Assembly (NCBI RefSeq): GCF_900091655.1
Contig: NZ_LT594621.1
Location: 3,556,188 to 3,620,187 of the forward strand
Direction of reading: 5' to 3'
DNA: 64,000 nucleotides
From: Culturomica massiliensis
GTDB lineage: Bacteria; Bacteroidota; Bacteroidia; Bacteroidales; Marinifilaceae
Below the pieces are notes generated by a model. It was not told the origin of the DNA. It did not search any database and saw only the letters and a program-made list of their open reading frames with translations. The position numbers were made by a program, and so were the translations under genes. Below, piece after piece: positions 1-8,974 of the stretch. The first letter of the stretch is position 1. Each line of letters starts with the position of its first letter.

Positions 1-141
1 GTCGGAGGAGATATTTTCGGACAGGTATTTATTACAGATACCAATCGCGGCCATGTCGATAAAATGTTAATGTCCCAGCATAAAGATTACTCTTTATTCC
101 GGGTAGAAGACGGGATATTTGTTAATTTTGCAGATAACTAA
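1..141 (+). CDS. recF: DNA replication/repair protein RecF, C-terminal fragment
   Basis: The reading frame is open from the first base and ends in TAA at 139-141, giving the last 46 residues of a protein cut by the window edge. It contains GQVFITDTNR, the conserved C-terminal segment of the RecF ATPase (RecF ends typically have GQIFITDT), followed by a short acidic tail. RecF loads RecA at gapped DNA. The DUF721/DciA-like gene directly downstream is a common neighbour of recF, which supports the call. Only the tail is visible, so the ATP-binding motifs cannot be checked. Confidence 0.8.
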   Translation, partial: VGGDIFGQVFITDTNRGHVDKMLMSQHKDYSLFRVEDGIFVNFADN

Positions 142-163
142 GAGGTTCGGGGAAGATTAGTGT

Positions 164-171
164 TATATTTG
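164..171 (+). promoter_or_regulatory. Bacteroides-type -7 box (TATATTTG)
   Basis: TATATTTG matches the Bacteroidota -7 consensus TAnnTTTG and lies 19 bp before the start codon of the DUF721 gene. No clear TTTG is seen at -33, so this is a moderate-strength assignment. Confidence 0.5.
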
Positions 172-190
172 CAAAACCAGATAACAGACT

Positions 191-484
191 ATGATAAGTC
201 AGGGAAAAACGCAAAAATTGGATGAATTGGTCGGCCAGGTGTTGAAGCAATTGGGCTTGGAAAGTAAGCTCAAAGAGTATGAAGTGTCGGAAATCTGGCC
301 GGAAGTCGTCGGTGGAATGATTGCCTCCCGGACAAAAAATATTTATATGACGGAGGGCAAGTTGTTTGTATCGTTTACTTCTGCTGTCGTTCGGAATGAA
401 ATTATGATGGTAAAAGAAGGGGTAATCGCAGCATTAAATACACGATTAGGCGAAAACGTGGTGAAAGAAATGATTATTAAGTGA
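191..484 (+). CDS. DUF721 (DciA-like) protein
   Basis: A 97-residue cytoplasmic protein with no signal peptide or membrane segment. The central part (EIWPEVVGGMIASRTKNIYM) and the following GKLFVSFTSAVVRNEI have the DUF721 pattern. The family includes DciA, a loader/partner of the replicative helicase DnaB in bacteria that lack DnaC or DnaI, and it is often next to recF as here. The ATG at 191 is preceded by a TAnnTTTG promoter box at 164. The helicase-loader function is inferred from the family and has not been shown for short Bacteroidota members. Confidence 0.8.
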   Translation: MISQGKTQKLDELVGQVLKQLGLESKLKEYEVSEIWPEVVGGMIASRTKNIYMTEGKLFVSFTSAVVRNEIMMVKEGVIAALNTRLGENVVKEMIIK

Positions 485-527
485 GAGAATAGGATCGGTC
501 GGGTATGGAGACATTAAGAACAATGCT

Positions 528-2327
528 ATGAATTTAATTGAAACGAGTGATTTATTGAAGGCATCTGATGGGTTGAACCGGTTCGGGGGAAGTTTAGTCG
601 CTCGCATGGTAATGTACATCATGCGGTTGAATAAAATAAATAAGTTATATTCAGATGTATATGATGAAGATCCGAATGCATTTCTGGATCGGTTGATTGA
701 GGCTCTGGGGGTAACGATTGAAATTAATGAAGAAGATTTTCAGAAAATACCTGCAGACGGAGCCTTTATTACAATTTCCAATCATCCTTTCGGTGGGCTT
801 GACGGTATTATTCTGATTAAATTGTTGAGTAAGGTACGGCCGGATTATAAAGTGATGGCTAATTTCTTATTAAAGAAAATAGTACCGATTAAAGATTACT
901 TTTTGGGGGTTAATCCTTTTGAAAATCGCAAGAGTATATCGAGTACCGGAGGAATAAAGGAAGCCTTGCGGCACCTGTCAGAAGGAAAACCTTTGGGTTT
1001 GTTTCCTGCCGGAGAAGTGTCTGCCTATCAGGCTGATTCAAATAATGTTGAAGATAAAGAATGGGGGCCTTCCGTATTGAAACTGATAAAGAAGGCGAAT
1101 GTACCCGTTATCCCTATTTATTTTAAAGGCTCTAACAGTTTGCTGTTCCATATGCTGGGCTTGATTCATCCCATGTTGAGAACTGTGAAGCTGCCTTCTG
1201 AGTTGCTGAATAAAAAGAATCGGATTATAAAATTGAGAATCGGAAATCCGATTACTGTGGAAACCCAGAATTCTTTTACGGATATTGTACAATACGGTAA
1301 ATTTTTGCGGGCTAAAACCTATTTGTTGGGTTCTTCTTTGGAAGTGAAAGATTTTTTCTTGAAGTCTCCGAAAGCGGAACCGAAAGCGGAGCCGATAGCT
1401 GTTGCTGCGGAAGTCGCTGTACTGAAAAAGGAAATACAGGATATTGCAGAAGATTATCTTCTGTTCAATATGAAAAATTATAGTGTATATTGTGCGCCTT
1501 CGATAAAAATCCCCAATATCTTAAACGAAATAGGACGTCTTCGGGAAGTTACTTTCCGCGCAGTGGGAGAGGGTACAAACCGGAGTATCGATCTGGATGA
1601 GTTTGATCTTTATTATTTTCATTTGTTTATATGGGATAATGATGCGGATAAAATTGTCGGTGCTTACCGGGTGGGTAAAGGCAAAGAAATTATCGATCGT
1701 TATGGAATTAAAGGATTTTATATCAATACGCTTTTTAAAATAAAAAAAGCGATGTTACCGGTATTATACGAGTCGATAGAATTAGGACGTTCGTTTATTG
1801 TTGAAGACTATCAGCGTAGACCCTTACCTTTGTTTTTGTTATGGAAAGGAATTTTATATTTTCTGATTAAAAATCCGGAATACCGTTACTTAATAGGTCC
1901 TGTAACAATTAGTGGGAAATATACGGACGTTTCGAAAGAATTGATCATGAAATTTATTATCCGGAATCATTATAACAATGAATTGGCACGCTATATCTCT
2001 CCTCGTTGTAAATACCGGGTGGAGACAAAGGATCCGGATGTGGATGTTATGTTGGATGCTTCTCAGAACAATATCACCGTTTTGGATAAGATGATCGGCG
2101 ATATAGAGCCTTCCAGCGATAAATTACCGATTTTGTTAAAGAAATATATTTCGCTGAATGCCCGTATTGTCGGTTTTAATATCGATCCGAAATTTAATAT
2201 GTGTTTAGATGGCTTATTGATTTTGGATTTGTTCGACGTACCGATGAATACGATTGAATCTTTATCGAAAGAGATAAATGATGATACGATTTTAAGTCGT
2301 TTTTCATCCGATAATGTAGAATTATAA
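528..2327 (+). CDS. Fused PlsC-type O-acyltransferase / GNAT-type N-acyltransferase (aminolipid synthase)
   Basis: A 599-residue protein with two acyltransferase parts. Residues 1-270 are a PlsC/LPLAT domain with the NHPFGGLDG active-site segment (His-x5-Asp spacing, as in hemolysin-type LPLATs) and GLFPAGEVS. After a Pro/Ala/Lys-rich linker (PKAEPKAEP, about residue 282), residues 305-530 are a hemolysin-type GNAT domain (VTFRAVGEGTNRS, then the IELGRSFIVEDYQRRP segment). The same two activities occur as GlsA/GlsB for glycine lipids in Bacteroides and are fused in OlsF of Flavobacterium and Serratia, which make N-acyl,O-acyl aminolipids. I infer that this enzyme makes such a glycine, serine or ornithine lipid; the head group cannot be read from sequence. 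The next gene, an amino-acid exporter homologue, is 20 bp downstream and probably cotranscribed. Confidence 0.8.
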   Translation: MNLIETSDLLKASDGLNRFGGSLVARMVMYIMRLNKINKLYSDVYDEDPNAFLDRLIEALGVTIEINEEDFQKIPADGAFITISNHPFGGLDGIILIKLLSKVRPDYKVMANFLLKKIVPIKDYFLGVNPFENRKSISSTGGIKEALRHLSEGKPLGLFPAGEVSAYQADSNNVEDKEWGPSVLKLIKKANVPVIPIYFKGSNSLLFHMLGLIHPMLRTVKLPSELLNKKNRIIKLRIGNPITVETQNSFTDIVQYGKFLRAKTYLLGSSLEVKDFFLKSPKAEPKAEPIAVAAEVAVLKKEIQDIAEDYLLFNMKNYSVYCAPSIKIPNILNEIGRLREVTFRAVGEGTNRSIDLDEFDLYYFHLFIWDNDADKIVGAYRVGKGKEIIDRYGIKGFYINTLFKIKKAMLPVLYESIELGRSFIVEDYQRRPLPLFLLWKGILYFLIKNPEYRYLIGPVTISGKYTDVSKELIMKFIIRNHYNNELARYISPRCKYRVETKDPDVDVMLDASQNNITVLDKMIGDIEPSSDKLPILLKKYISLNARIVGFNIDPKFNMCLDGLLILDLFDVPMNTIESLSKEINDDTILSRFSSDNVEL

Positions 2328-2347
2328 TGAGTTAAAATTAGGACCGT

Positions 2348-3004
2348 ATGTATGATGTCGTATATATTTTCAGAGGGATGCTGATTGGACTGATGGTTTC
2401 GGTTCCGTTGGGTCCTATGGGTGTCTTGATTATTCAGAAAACATTACACAAGGGGGCCTTATCGGGTTTTATCGCCGGAATGGGAGCTGCTTGTGCAGAT
2501 CTTTTTTATGCGACCGTCGCTGCTTTTGGCTTGGGGTTTGTGATTAATACAATCAAAACTCATGAAGTAATTCTGCAGATTGTAGGGGGGATATTTTTGC
2601 TTATTATGGGATTGAATATCTATTTTGCCAATCCTCTGAAACAGATAAAAGCCCGTCGTAGAGTAACGAAAAAAGGATTGTTGGGAGATTTTTTGTCCCT
2701 GTTCTTTTTAACCGTATCAAATCCGGTTACAGTAGTCGTTTTTATGGCTGTTTTTGCAGGAACATCTGTATTGGGAGAAACGCCGACCTTTTCAACAGAG
2801 ATCATGTTGCTGATCGGTGTATTGTTAGGAGGAAGTGCCTGGTGGTATACACTTTCCACAATCGTAAATATTTTCCGGAAAAAGTTTAAATTGAGAGTAT
2901 TGGTTACAATTAACCGGGTTTCCGGAATTATTATTACGATATTAGGCGGTTTGGTTATTCTTGCTGCGTTCGAACCTTTCCGCTCTATGTTGCCTGCTAC
3001 TTGA
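2348..3004 (+). CDS. LysE/RhtB family translocator
   Basis: A 218-residue inner-membrane protein with about six hydrophobic segments. The start, GLMVSVPLGPMGVLII, is the conserved first helix of the LysE/RhtB amino-acid efflux family (S/A-x-PGP-type motif), followed by the GFIAGMGAACADLFYA segment. The C-terminus LGGLVILAAF is another typical helix. Substrate is unknown. It lies 20 bp after the aminolipid synthase gene in the same direction, and a hairpin follows at 3042. Confidence 0.85.
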   Translation: MYDVVYIFRGMLIGLMVSVPLGPMGVLIIQKTLHKGALSGFIAGMGAACADLFYATVAAFGLGFVINTIKTHEVILQIVGGIFLLIMGLNIYFANPLKQIKARRRVTKKGLLGDFLSLFFLTVSNPVTVVVFMAVFAGTSVLGETPTFSTEIMLLIGVLLGGSAWWYTLSTIVNIFRKKFKLRVLVTINRVSGIIITILGGLVILAAFEPFRSMLPAT

Positions 3005-3041
3005 TCATCGGCTTTTGATTTACAGCTTTACCATAAATAAG

Positions 3042-3066
3042 TCTGACAACGCATCGGTTTGTCAGA
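3042..3066 (+). terminator. Hairpin after the LysE-type gene
   Basis: TCTGACAA and TTGTCAGA form an 8-bp perfect stem 38 bp after the stop codon. There is no strong T run, so it is only a weak candidate terminator between two convergent genes. Confidence 0.4.
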
Positions 3067-3100
3067 TGATTTACAATAAAAACAGCCGGTTATATTATAA

Positions 3101-4150
3101 TTATTTCCGGTTTTTAGTATGCCAGTGTCTTGAATCTCCCCATTCGCCGAGATTAACACGGCATCCGTAAGAAGCACAACTTTCAATCAGTTGCCGTAAT
3201 ATTTCTTCTGCACCTTCATCCGAAAACGGTTTGTTGGAATAGAGCTTGTAATTTTTCCGGTTGCTTTCCGGGGTTATATTGGGCATGATAACGTTGGCTC
3301 CCGCAGCTAAAGCCTTTTCTCTGCCCAGAGAGTCGATGGCTTGTAAGGCCGTTGTTGCAGCGATATTTATATCCGGAATCATAAGTCTTAAAGCAGCGAC
3401 CATGTGTAAGCTAAGGCGTAATCGCTCTGATATCGGTAGTAGAACTTCCCGGCTTGAATAAAGCGGTGTGTCTTGATGTTCCAGATAAGGTCCCATTCCG
3501 ACCATGTCGATATCGATAGACTTTAAAAATAATAAATCATTGACCAGATCTTCTGTTGTTTGGAAAGGAAGTCCGATCATTACACCGCTTCCGGTTTGGT
3601 AGCCGCATTCCTGCAAATATTCGAGGCATTGGAGGCGGGTAGCAAAATCGTGTAAAGAATCTGCCGGATGGATTTTACGGTAAAGTTGAGAGTTGGATGT
3701 TTCGATACGTAAGAGATAACGATGCGCTCCTGCTTCGAACCAACGTTGGTAGGTAGCTTTATCTTGTTCTCCCAGAGAAAGCGTGATGCCGAGTTGATTA
3801 TTGCTGAGACGTTTTATTTCTTGTAAGAGCCGGGTGATCCGGTTGACATAGGTTTTGTCCGTTCGTTCCCCGCCTTGCAAAACGACTGAACCGTAATTGT
3901 GTTGCCAGGCGAAACGGGCTGCCTCCAGAATTTCTTCATCGGTTAGTTCGTATCGGTTTACATTCGGGTTAGAGTGGCGGATACCGCAATATAAACAGTT
4001 TTTCCGGCAAATATTCGATATTTCGATTAACCCTCTGAGGTGTACTCCGTTGCCGATAGCCTGATTGCGTTGTGCTGCGGCACGGGTATATAGTTGTTGC
4101 TCCTCTTCTCCCTGGCAGGTCAATAAATGTAAAAGTTCTTTTTGATCCAT
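3101..4150 (-). CDS. hydE: [FeFe]-hydrogenase H-cluster radical SAM maturase HydE
   Basis: A 349-residue cytoplasmic radical SAM enzyme. The cluster motif CRKNCLYC (Cys48, Cys52, Cys55; CX3CX2C) is followed by the HydE-type GIRHSNPNVNRY. The segments VVLQGGERTD, SLGEQD and HRYLLRIETSN are characteristic of HydE. HydE works with HydF and HydG to build the diiron subcluster of [FeFe] hydrogenases. Length is normal. It is transcribed convergently with the LysE-type gene and none of the other maturation genes is in the window, so they must be elsewhere. Confidence 0.92.
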   Translation of the reverse strand: MDQKELLHLLTCQGEEEQQLYTRAAAQRNQAIGNGVHLRGLIEISNICRKNCLYCGIRHSNPNVNRYELTDEEILEAARFAWQHNYGSVVLQGGERTDKTYVNRITRLLQEIKRLSNNQLGITLSLGEQDKATYQRWFEAGAHRYLLRIETSNSQLYRKIHPADSLHDFATRLQCLEYLQECGYQTGSGVMIGLPFQTTEDLVNDLLFLKSIDIDMVGMGPYLEHQDTPLYSSREVLLPISERLRLSLHMVAALRLMIPDINIAATTALQAIDSLGREKALAAGANVIMPNITPESNRKNYKLYSNKPFSDEGAEEILRQLIESCASYGCRVNLGEWGDSRHWHTKNRK

Positions 4151-4402
4151 GTCGGTTTTAATTTGTAAGTCTGTTGACTTATTTGATATTTTCGTGGGCT
4201 TTTAGAGTACAGATGCTTAAAGTATTGAAATATGTAGTTGATTTTGAACAATTACTTGCATATACCTTTGATCAGGCTTTATTTTATCTTTGAGTGCCCA
4301 TTCGCTTTTTCGTAACGCTGCAATATTACTAAAAATCTTCGAAGTCCCGTAGTTGATTATCAGGATATCCCTTCTTTACTTCTGTTTTTCCCGATAATTT
4401 TT
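4151..4402. other. Divergent intergenic region between hydE and the beta-propeller gene
   Basis: About 250 bp without a supported gene. It should carry the hydE promoter on the minus strand and the promoter of the downstream gene on the plus strand; only the latter (4403-4410) is recognisable. No tRNA or strong hairpin was seen. Confidence 0.5.
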
Positions 4403-4410
4403 TAAATTTG
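4403..4410 (+). promoter_or_regulatory. Bacteroides-type -7 box (TAAATTTG)
   Basis: TAAATTTG matches TAnnTTTG. It overlaps the TTG codon at 4408 that would extend the following gene, and it places transcription start near 4417. This supports translation from the ATG at 4432. Confidence 0.55.
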
Positions 4411-4431
4411 CTGTTTAAATACGTACTATTT

Positions 4432-7155
4432 ATGAAGAAGGGGTTTTGGTTGGTGTTACTTGCAATATTGTTCGGGGGCGTGATTGTTTATGCCCTTTGG
4501 TATATTAATAAGCGTGGCGAATTGCAAAATAACAGCAAAGATTCATTCATCCCTTGCAATTCCGCGTTAGTGATAAATATCAACCCGGGAGTTGCTCTGT
4601 CATCCAAAATTAAGACAGCTTTTGCTTCCGATATACAGGAATTGGAAAAATTATTGCTGTACAAGGCTGCTTATGCATTGAACAACAGTGATTTGATTTC
4701 TTCCACATCTAAAGTTATGGCCCTCAGAACCGAAGGCAAAGATAAGTTGGTGTCTTTGTTTGTCATGGATAATAAAAATGTTCTTTCCGGAAGTGATATC
4801 GTCGATTTTTTGCAAAAGAATTTTGGAAAAAGTGCAGGGACATTCCGGAAATATGATCGTTATAAAATATACAGTTTGCAGGCTGAAAAAGAAGAGATTT
4901 TTTATGCTGTAGAAGAAGGTATGGTCTTATTATCTGATTCTGAATTGTATATAGAGGATGCATTAAAACAATTCGAGCAAAAGAGTGAAGGGATTGAGCA
5001 ACAGGCACAATTTCAGCAAATCAATAAGTATTTTTCGGCTTCAGCCGGTTTGAATGTATTTCTGAATGCCTCTTGTTTCGCCGATTTGTTGCCGATGTTT
5101 ATACAGACGAAAAAATTATTTCCGCACCTGGATATCGCTTCATGCTTTAGATGGGGAGCTTTGGACGGTGAATTGCAGGAAGATGGAATCGGTCTGAATG
5201 GTTTTATGGATTATGCCGGCCTGGAAGCTTCTTTTATGAAGACGCTGGAAGGGCAAAAGCCGGGGGAAGCGGGTATAGATGCAATAATTCCTGCAGATGT
5301 AGCGTCGTTTTTTGTATTGAATTTAAGTGATTTTAAGGCTTACCTCACGGCCTTGGACAATTACCGGTACAATGCGGGTTTAATAGAACAAATTCGCAAA
5401 CGGAAGCAGGAATATACGAAATTGTTGGGGAAAGATTATGAGACTGAGTTGAAAGAGCTTTTGCAAGGCGAATTCGTACTTGTCAATATGGCATTTAATG
5501 AAAGAGAGAGCAGGAACGAGGGCATTGTGATTGCAGAGTTGAAATCCGGCGGTTTGTGCAAGACGTGGATCGAGAAAATAATCGGAAACCACGCTCGCCT
5601 GACAAATGTGCATCCGGATCGTTATGTACATAAATATGCTGTAGACCGGGAACAGTCATTTACGTATTACACTTGTCCGGAAGAAGATATGCCTGCTGTT
5701 TTCTGGGGATATCTTTTCGAAGGAATACCGGCTAAATATGTATTGATACAGGACAATTACCTGATATTCGGTTCCTCAGAGAAAGTAATCGGAGATTTTA
5801 TCCGAAGCTATGTACATCGCAATTTTATCCGGGATACCGATTGGTTTAAGAAAATCAAAATCAAATTGTCGGCTAAATATAATCTGGCTTATTTTGCAAA
5901 TACAGAAATGATGATGCCTTATTATAAAGCTGTTGTTAAGAAAGATTGGAAGCAATATATGCAATCACGGGAAGAGGCATTGTCGGTGTTTACGGCTTTG
6001 GCTATGCAATGGTCAAATGAGGGAGGAATTTTGTATAATACATCGTTTCTGAGTACCGAAAAGAGCAAAGATCGTAAACAACCGCATCTCCTTTGGCAAA
6101 CAAAATTGGGCGCAAGGATAAGTATGAAGCCGGTGCCGGTGACCAATCATGTAACCGGAGAAAGAGAGATTTTTGTACAGGATGAAAACAACGATGTCTA
6201 TTTGTTGAATGATGCCGGACGGGTTTTGTGGCGTTTGGCACTGGGAGAATCGATAAATAGTGATGTTGTTCAGGTCGATGCTTTCTGTAACGGGAAATTG
6301 CAATATCTGTTTTCGACGCCCTCCCGGTTACATTTGGTGGATCGTAACGGTGAATATGTTGGCAATTTCCCGGTAACACTGAAAGCTGATACTAAAGCAG
6401 GAATGGCGTTGTACGATTATGATAAAAATAAAAATTACCGGATATTTGTCCCTTGTGCGGACCGGCGGGTATATTTGTATGACATTCGGGGGCAATTGAT
6501 TAAAGATTGGAAAAGTGGGAAGACGGATAAGGATATCGTTACCCGGGTGAATCATTATAGAATCGGGGATAAGGATTATATCGTGTATGCCGATCAATAC
6601 CGCTTGTATATACAGGATAGAAAAGGGAAGGAGCGGATAAAAATATCCAATGTATTTGACTTGTGGGAAAATACAGAGCTTTACCTGACACGTAGAAACG
6701 GTAAAATGGTGTTGGCATTTGCCGGAAAAGACGGGGCTGTAAATATTGTCGACTTTCAGGGAAAAGTAGAAAAGGTAAATTGCATCGGTCCTGCGTCCGG
6801 TTTCCATTTCAATGTCGCTGATATAAATGCCGGTTCTGATGTTTTTATATTTACTTCCGGTAATCGTTTGAGTGTTTACGATTTGAATGGAAAATGTCTT
6901 TATGAGAAAGAATTGGATGCGGCAGGATTGGATTTCCCTTATGTGTATCGATTTTCAGGAGCCGATGTCCGAATCGGTTTGCTTGATAAAGTAAAGAGTC
7001 AGATGATGTTACTGAATTTGAAATCCGGGATGTCAGAGGGTTTTCCGATTAACGGAGATTCTCCTTTTTCCATCATTTTTGCCGATAACGGCAATTTCTA
7101 TCTTTTTGCCGGTGTTGATAACGGAAGCTTGATTAAATACAAAGTACAGCGGTGA
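4432..7155 (+). CDS. Membrane-anchored protein with C-terminal beta-propeller-like repeats, unknown function
   Basis: From the ATG at 4432 the protein has 907 residues. It begins with MKKGFWLVLLAILFGGVIVYALWYI, a single N-terminal membrane anchor or uncleaved signal with no lipobox. Residues about 40-560 resemble the DUF3352-type proteins of Bacteroidota (GSALVINI-like start, repeated beta-rich segments). Residues about 590-900 consist of short beta repeats such as DVYLLNDAGRVLWRL, LHLVDRNGEYVGNF, VYLYDIRGQLIKDW and LSVYDLNGKCLYEK, which read like PQQ/WD-type propeller blades. It is probably periplasmic and attached to the inner membrane. The family assignment of the N-terminal part is tentative, and no catalytic motif is evident. 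An upstream TTG start at 4408 is disfavoured because it lies inside the promoter box. Confidence 0.75.
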   Translation: MKKGFWLVLLAILFGGVIVYALWYINKRGELQNNSKDSFIPCNSALVININPGVALSSKIKTAFASDIQELEKLLLYKAAYALNNSDLISSTSKVMALRTEGKDKLVSLFVMDNKNVLSGSDIVDFLQKNFGKSAGTFRKYDRYKIYSLQAEKEEIFYAVEEGMVLLSDSELYIEDALKQFEQKSEGIEQQAQFQQINKYFSASAGLNVFLNASCFADLLPMFIQTKKLFPHLDIASCFRWGALDGELQEDGIGLNGFMDYAGLEASFMKTLEGQKPGEAGIDAIIPADVASFFVLNLSDFKAYLTALDNYRYNAGLIEQIRKRKQEYTKLLGKDYETELKELLQGEFVLVNMAFNERESRNEGIVIAELKSGGLCKTWIEKIIGNHARLTNVHPDRYVHKYAVDREQSFTYYTCPEEDMPAVFWGYLFEGIPAKYVLIQDNYLIFGSSEKVIGDFIRSYVHRNFIRDTDWFKKIKIKLSAKYNLAYFANTEMMMPYYKAVVKKDWKQYMQSREEALSVFTALAMQWSNEGGILYNTSFLSTEKSKDRKQPHLLWQTKLGARISMKPVPVTNHVTGEREIFVQDENNDVYLLNDAGRVLWRLALGESINSDVVQVDAFCNGKLQYLFSTPSRLHLVDRNGEYVGNFPVTLKADTKAGMALYDYDKNKNYRIFVPCADRRVYLYDIRGQLIKDWKSGKTDKDIVTRVNHYRIGDKDYIVYADQYRLYIQDRKGKERIKISNVFDLWENTELYLTRRNGKMVLAFAGKDGAVNIVDFQGKVEKVNCIGPASGFHFNVADINAGSDVFIFTSGNRLSVYDLNGKCLYEKELDAAGLDFPYVYRFSGADVRIGLLDKVKSQMMLLNLKSGMSEGFPINGDSPFSIIFADNGNFYLFAGVDNGSLIKYKVQR

Positions 7156-7172
7156 TAATATTCTTGTAAATA

Positions 7173-7204
7173 TTTGCATATTTGTTTCTTTTAACATATT
7201 TTTG
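7173..7204 (+). promoter_or_regulatory. Bacteroides-type promoter (TTTG - 20 bp - TATTTTTG)
   Basis: TTTG at 7173-7176 and TATTTTTG at 7197-7204 are separated by 20 bp, matching the Bacteroidota -33/-7 consensus. The ATG of the following lipoprotein gene is 26 bp downstream. Confidence 0.65.
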
Positions 7205-7230
7205 CATCTTAGCATAAAAAGGAATTTGAA

Positions 7231-8808
7231 ATGAAATCTTTGAAAAATCTTTGTGGTGTAATCGTTGTATGTAGTCTTCTTTTCGGTGCTTGTGGGGATG
7301 AAGAACTTTTGAAATTCGGTAATATAGAAGAAATTAAGAATTGGAAGCCCAGCTTTGCCCTGCCGGTGGCCTCCGCAACATATACTGTATGGGGACTGGT
7401 CGAACAGAACGATCCCGATGCGAATATTGTACTGAAAGAAGACAAGATTGTTATTCGTTATCAGGAAGACAGTATCTATACTTTTGATGTCAAAAAAGTA
7501 ATCGATTTGCCTGAAACGGTAGCGACTTTAACTGCCCGGGTGCCAATGGGTAGTATCCCTGGCGGTGTTGTTATTCCGGACGAGGGAATTGATATCCGGT
7601 TTCCGGAATCCGGATATCAGGAGGAAAATATAGAATTTGAGGATGGAACAATAGACCGGATAGAGGGAAATGTAATTTGCTCCTATGTGTTGCCGGCAAT
7701 GGGTTTTACATATCGGGTAAAGCTTACATTGGAAAATGTGAAAACAGACGGTGCTCCTGTCGTACAGGATTTTATTGTTGGGCTTGACGGAAAGACGGGA
7801 GAGTGGGAGTTGGATGAGGTGGTTTTTGACATGGCGGCGCAGGCAAATAAAATCAAATGGAATGTGTTGATAAGTGTCGACGGTGGTCAGACTATTGCGA
7901 ATGCAGGAGATTTGTTACTTGCTTTTGAATTGAAAGATGTTCGTTTTACCCGCTTGGAAGGGGGTATTGATCCCCGGGTAATTGATATTGATCCGGGAGA
8001 ATTTAATTTGGATATCGATTTCTGGAATAACTTCAATGGTGAATTCGGTTTTAATGATGCTAAAATCGAAATGACGGTTACAAATTACGGACTTAAAGTA
8101 CCCATGTCCGTGAATATGGCATTTACAGCCTATGGTGATGGGAAAGTAAAAGAATTTGCAGGCGATCCGCTGGTATTTTCCGGTTGGAATAACGGTAACG
8201 AAGCCCATAAAGAAACACTGGGATACGATAAAAGCAATTCCAATATCAATGATGTACTTTCTTTGCCTCCTAAGGATAAAATTACATACGGAGGAGCGAT
8301 TACCATCAACCCCGGGAATGGAAAGGTTGTTGTTTTGGGAGATGGGAATGCTAATGTAGACGCTTATATTGAGATCCCTTTGGATTTGAAAGCGAAAAAC
8401 CTGGTATTTAACGATACTATTGACGTTGATCTGAACGAGAAATTGTCGGATAAGATATTGGAAGCTGCCATACGGATAAAAGCAGAAAACGGTGTGCCGC
8501 TTGAGTTGAAGGACGGAAATCTTTTGTTGCTGGATGCAAATCATGCATGTATGGATTCTGTAAAAGTCGATCGGTTTATCGATGCTCCGGTGGTGGGAAA
8601 CAATGGGGAGGTGACGGTAGCAGAAAGTAATAACCTGATTCGTTTGACTCCGGATAACATCAGTCATATCGATGGTATGAAGTATATCGTAATACAGGTA
8701 AAGGCTGCGACGAGTAATAATGGTGATGTCCCTGTTCAGATAAAACCGGATGCTACCATAAAATTGAATCTGATACTTGAAGTCCGGGTTGACGGAGATA
8801 AGCTATAA
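7231..8808 (+). CDS. Putative lipoprotein, unknown function
   Basis: A 525-residue protein with a lipoprotein signal peptide: basic start MKSLK, hydrophobic stretch and lipobox FGAC (Cys at about residue 21), followed by an acidic GDEE. The rest is soluble and beta-rich, with no recognisable catalytic motif. It reads like the large Bacteroidota outer-membrane lipoproteins of unknown function. It has its own promoter (7173-7204) and a strong terminator (8834-8873), so it is probably a single-gene unit. Confidence 0.75.
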   Translation: MKSLKNLCGVIVVCSLLFGACGDEELLKFGNIEEIKNWKPSFALPVASATYTVWGLVEQNDPDANIVLKEDKIVIRYQEDSIYTFDVKKVIDLPETVATLTARVPMGSIPGGVVIPDEGIDIRFPESGYQEENIEFEDGTIDRIEGNVICSYVLPAMGFTYRVKLTLENVKTDGAPVVQDFIVGLDGKTGEWELDEVVFDMAAQANKIKWNVLISVDGGQTIANAGDLLLAFELKDVRFTRLEGGIDPRVIDIDPGEFNLDIDFWNNFNGEFGFNDAKIEMTVTNYGLKVPMSVNMAFTAYGDGKVKEFAGDPLVFSGWNNGNEAHKETLGYDKSNSNINDVLSLPPKDKITYGGAITINPGNGKVVVLGDGNANVDAYIEIPLDLKAKNLVFNDTIDVDLNEKLSDKILEAAIRIKAENGVPLELKDGNLLLLDANHACMDSVKVDRFIDAPVVGNNGEVTVAESNNLIRLTPDNISHIDGMKYIVIQVKAATSNNGDVPVQIKPDATIKLNLILEVRVDGDKL

Positions 8809-8833
8809 CTGATTCGGTGAATTATTATAAATA

Positions 8834-8873
8834 AAAAGGAACTGCTTCCGAAAAGGCAGTTCCTTTTATTTTT
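8834..8873 (+). terminator. Rho-independent terminator after the 7231 lipoprotein gene
   Basis: AAAAGGAACTGC and GCAGTTCCTTTT-type arms form a long stem around TTCCGAAAAG, followed by a T-rich stretch (TTATTTTTATT). Confidence 0.8.
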
Positions 8874-8974
8874 ATTGCTTCGATGGTAAATAACTCTGGA
8901 TTTTAATTGTAGATTTACGATTTTGGATAGAAATCCGTCCGATTTGCGGGAAAATGTCTGCAATTAGAACTTAT

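Noticed and set aside
4408..4431. TTG start eight codons upstream of the beta-propeller gene
   Set aside because: It lies within the TAAATTTG promoter box, so it would not be transcribed.
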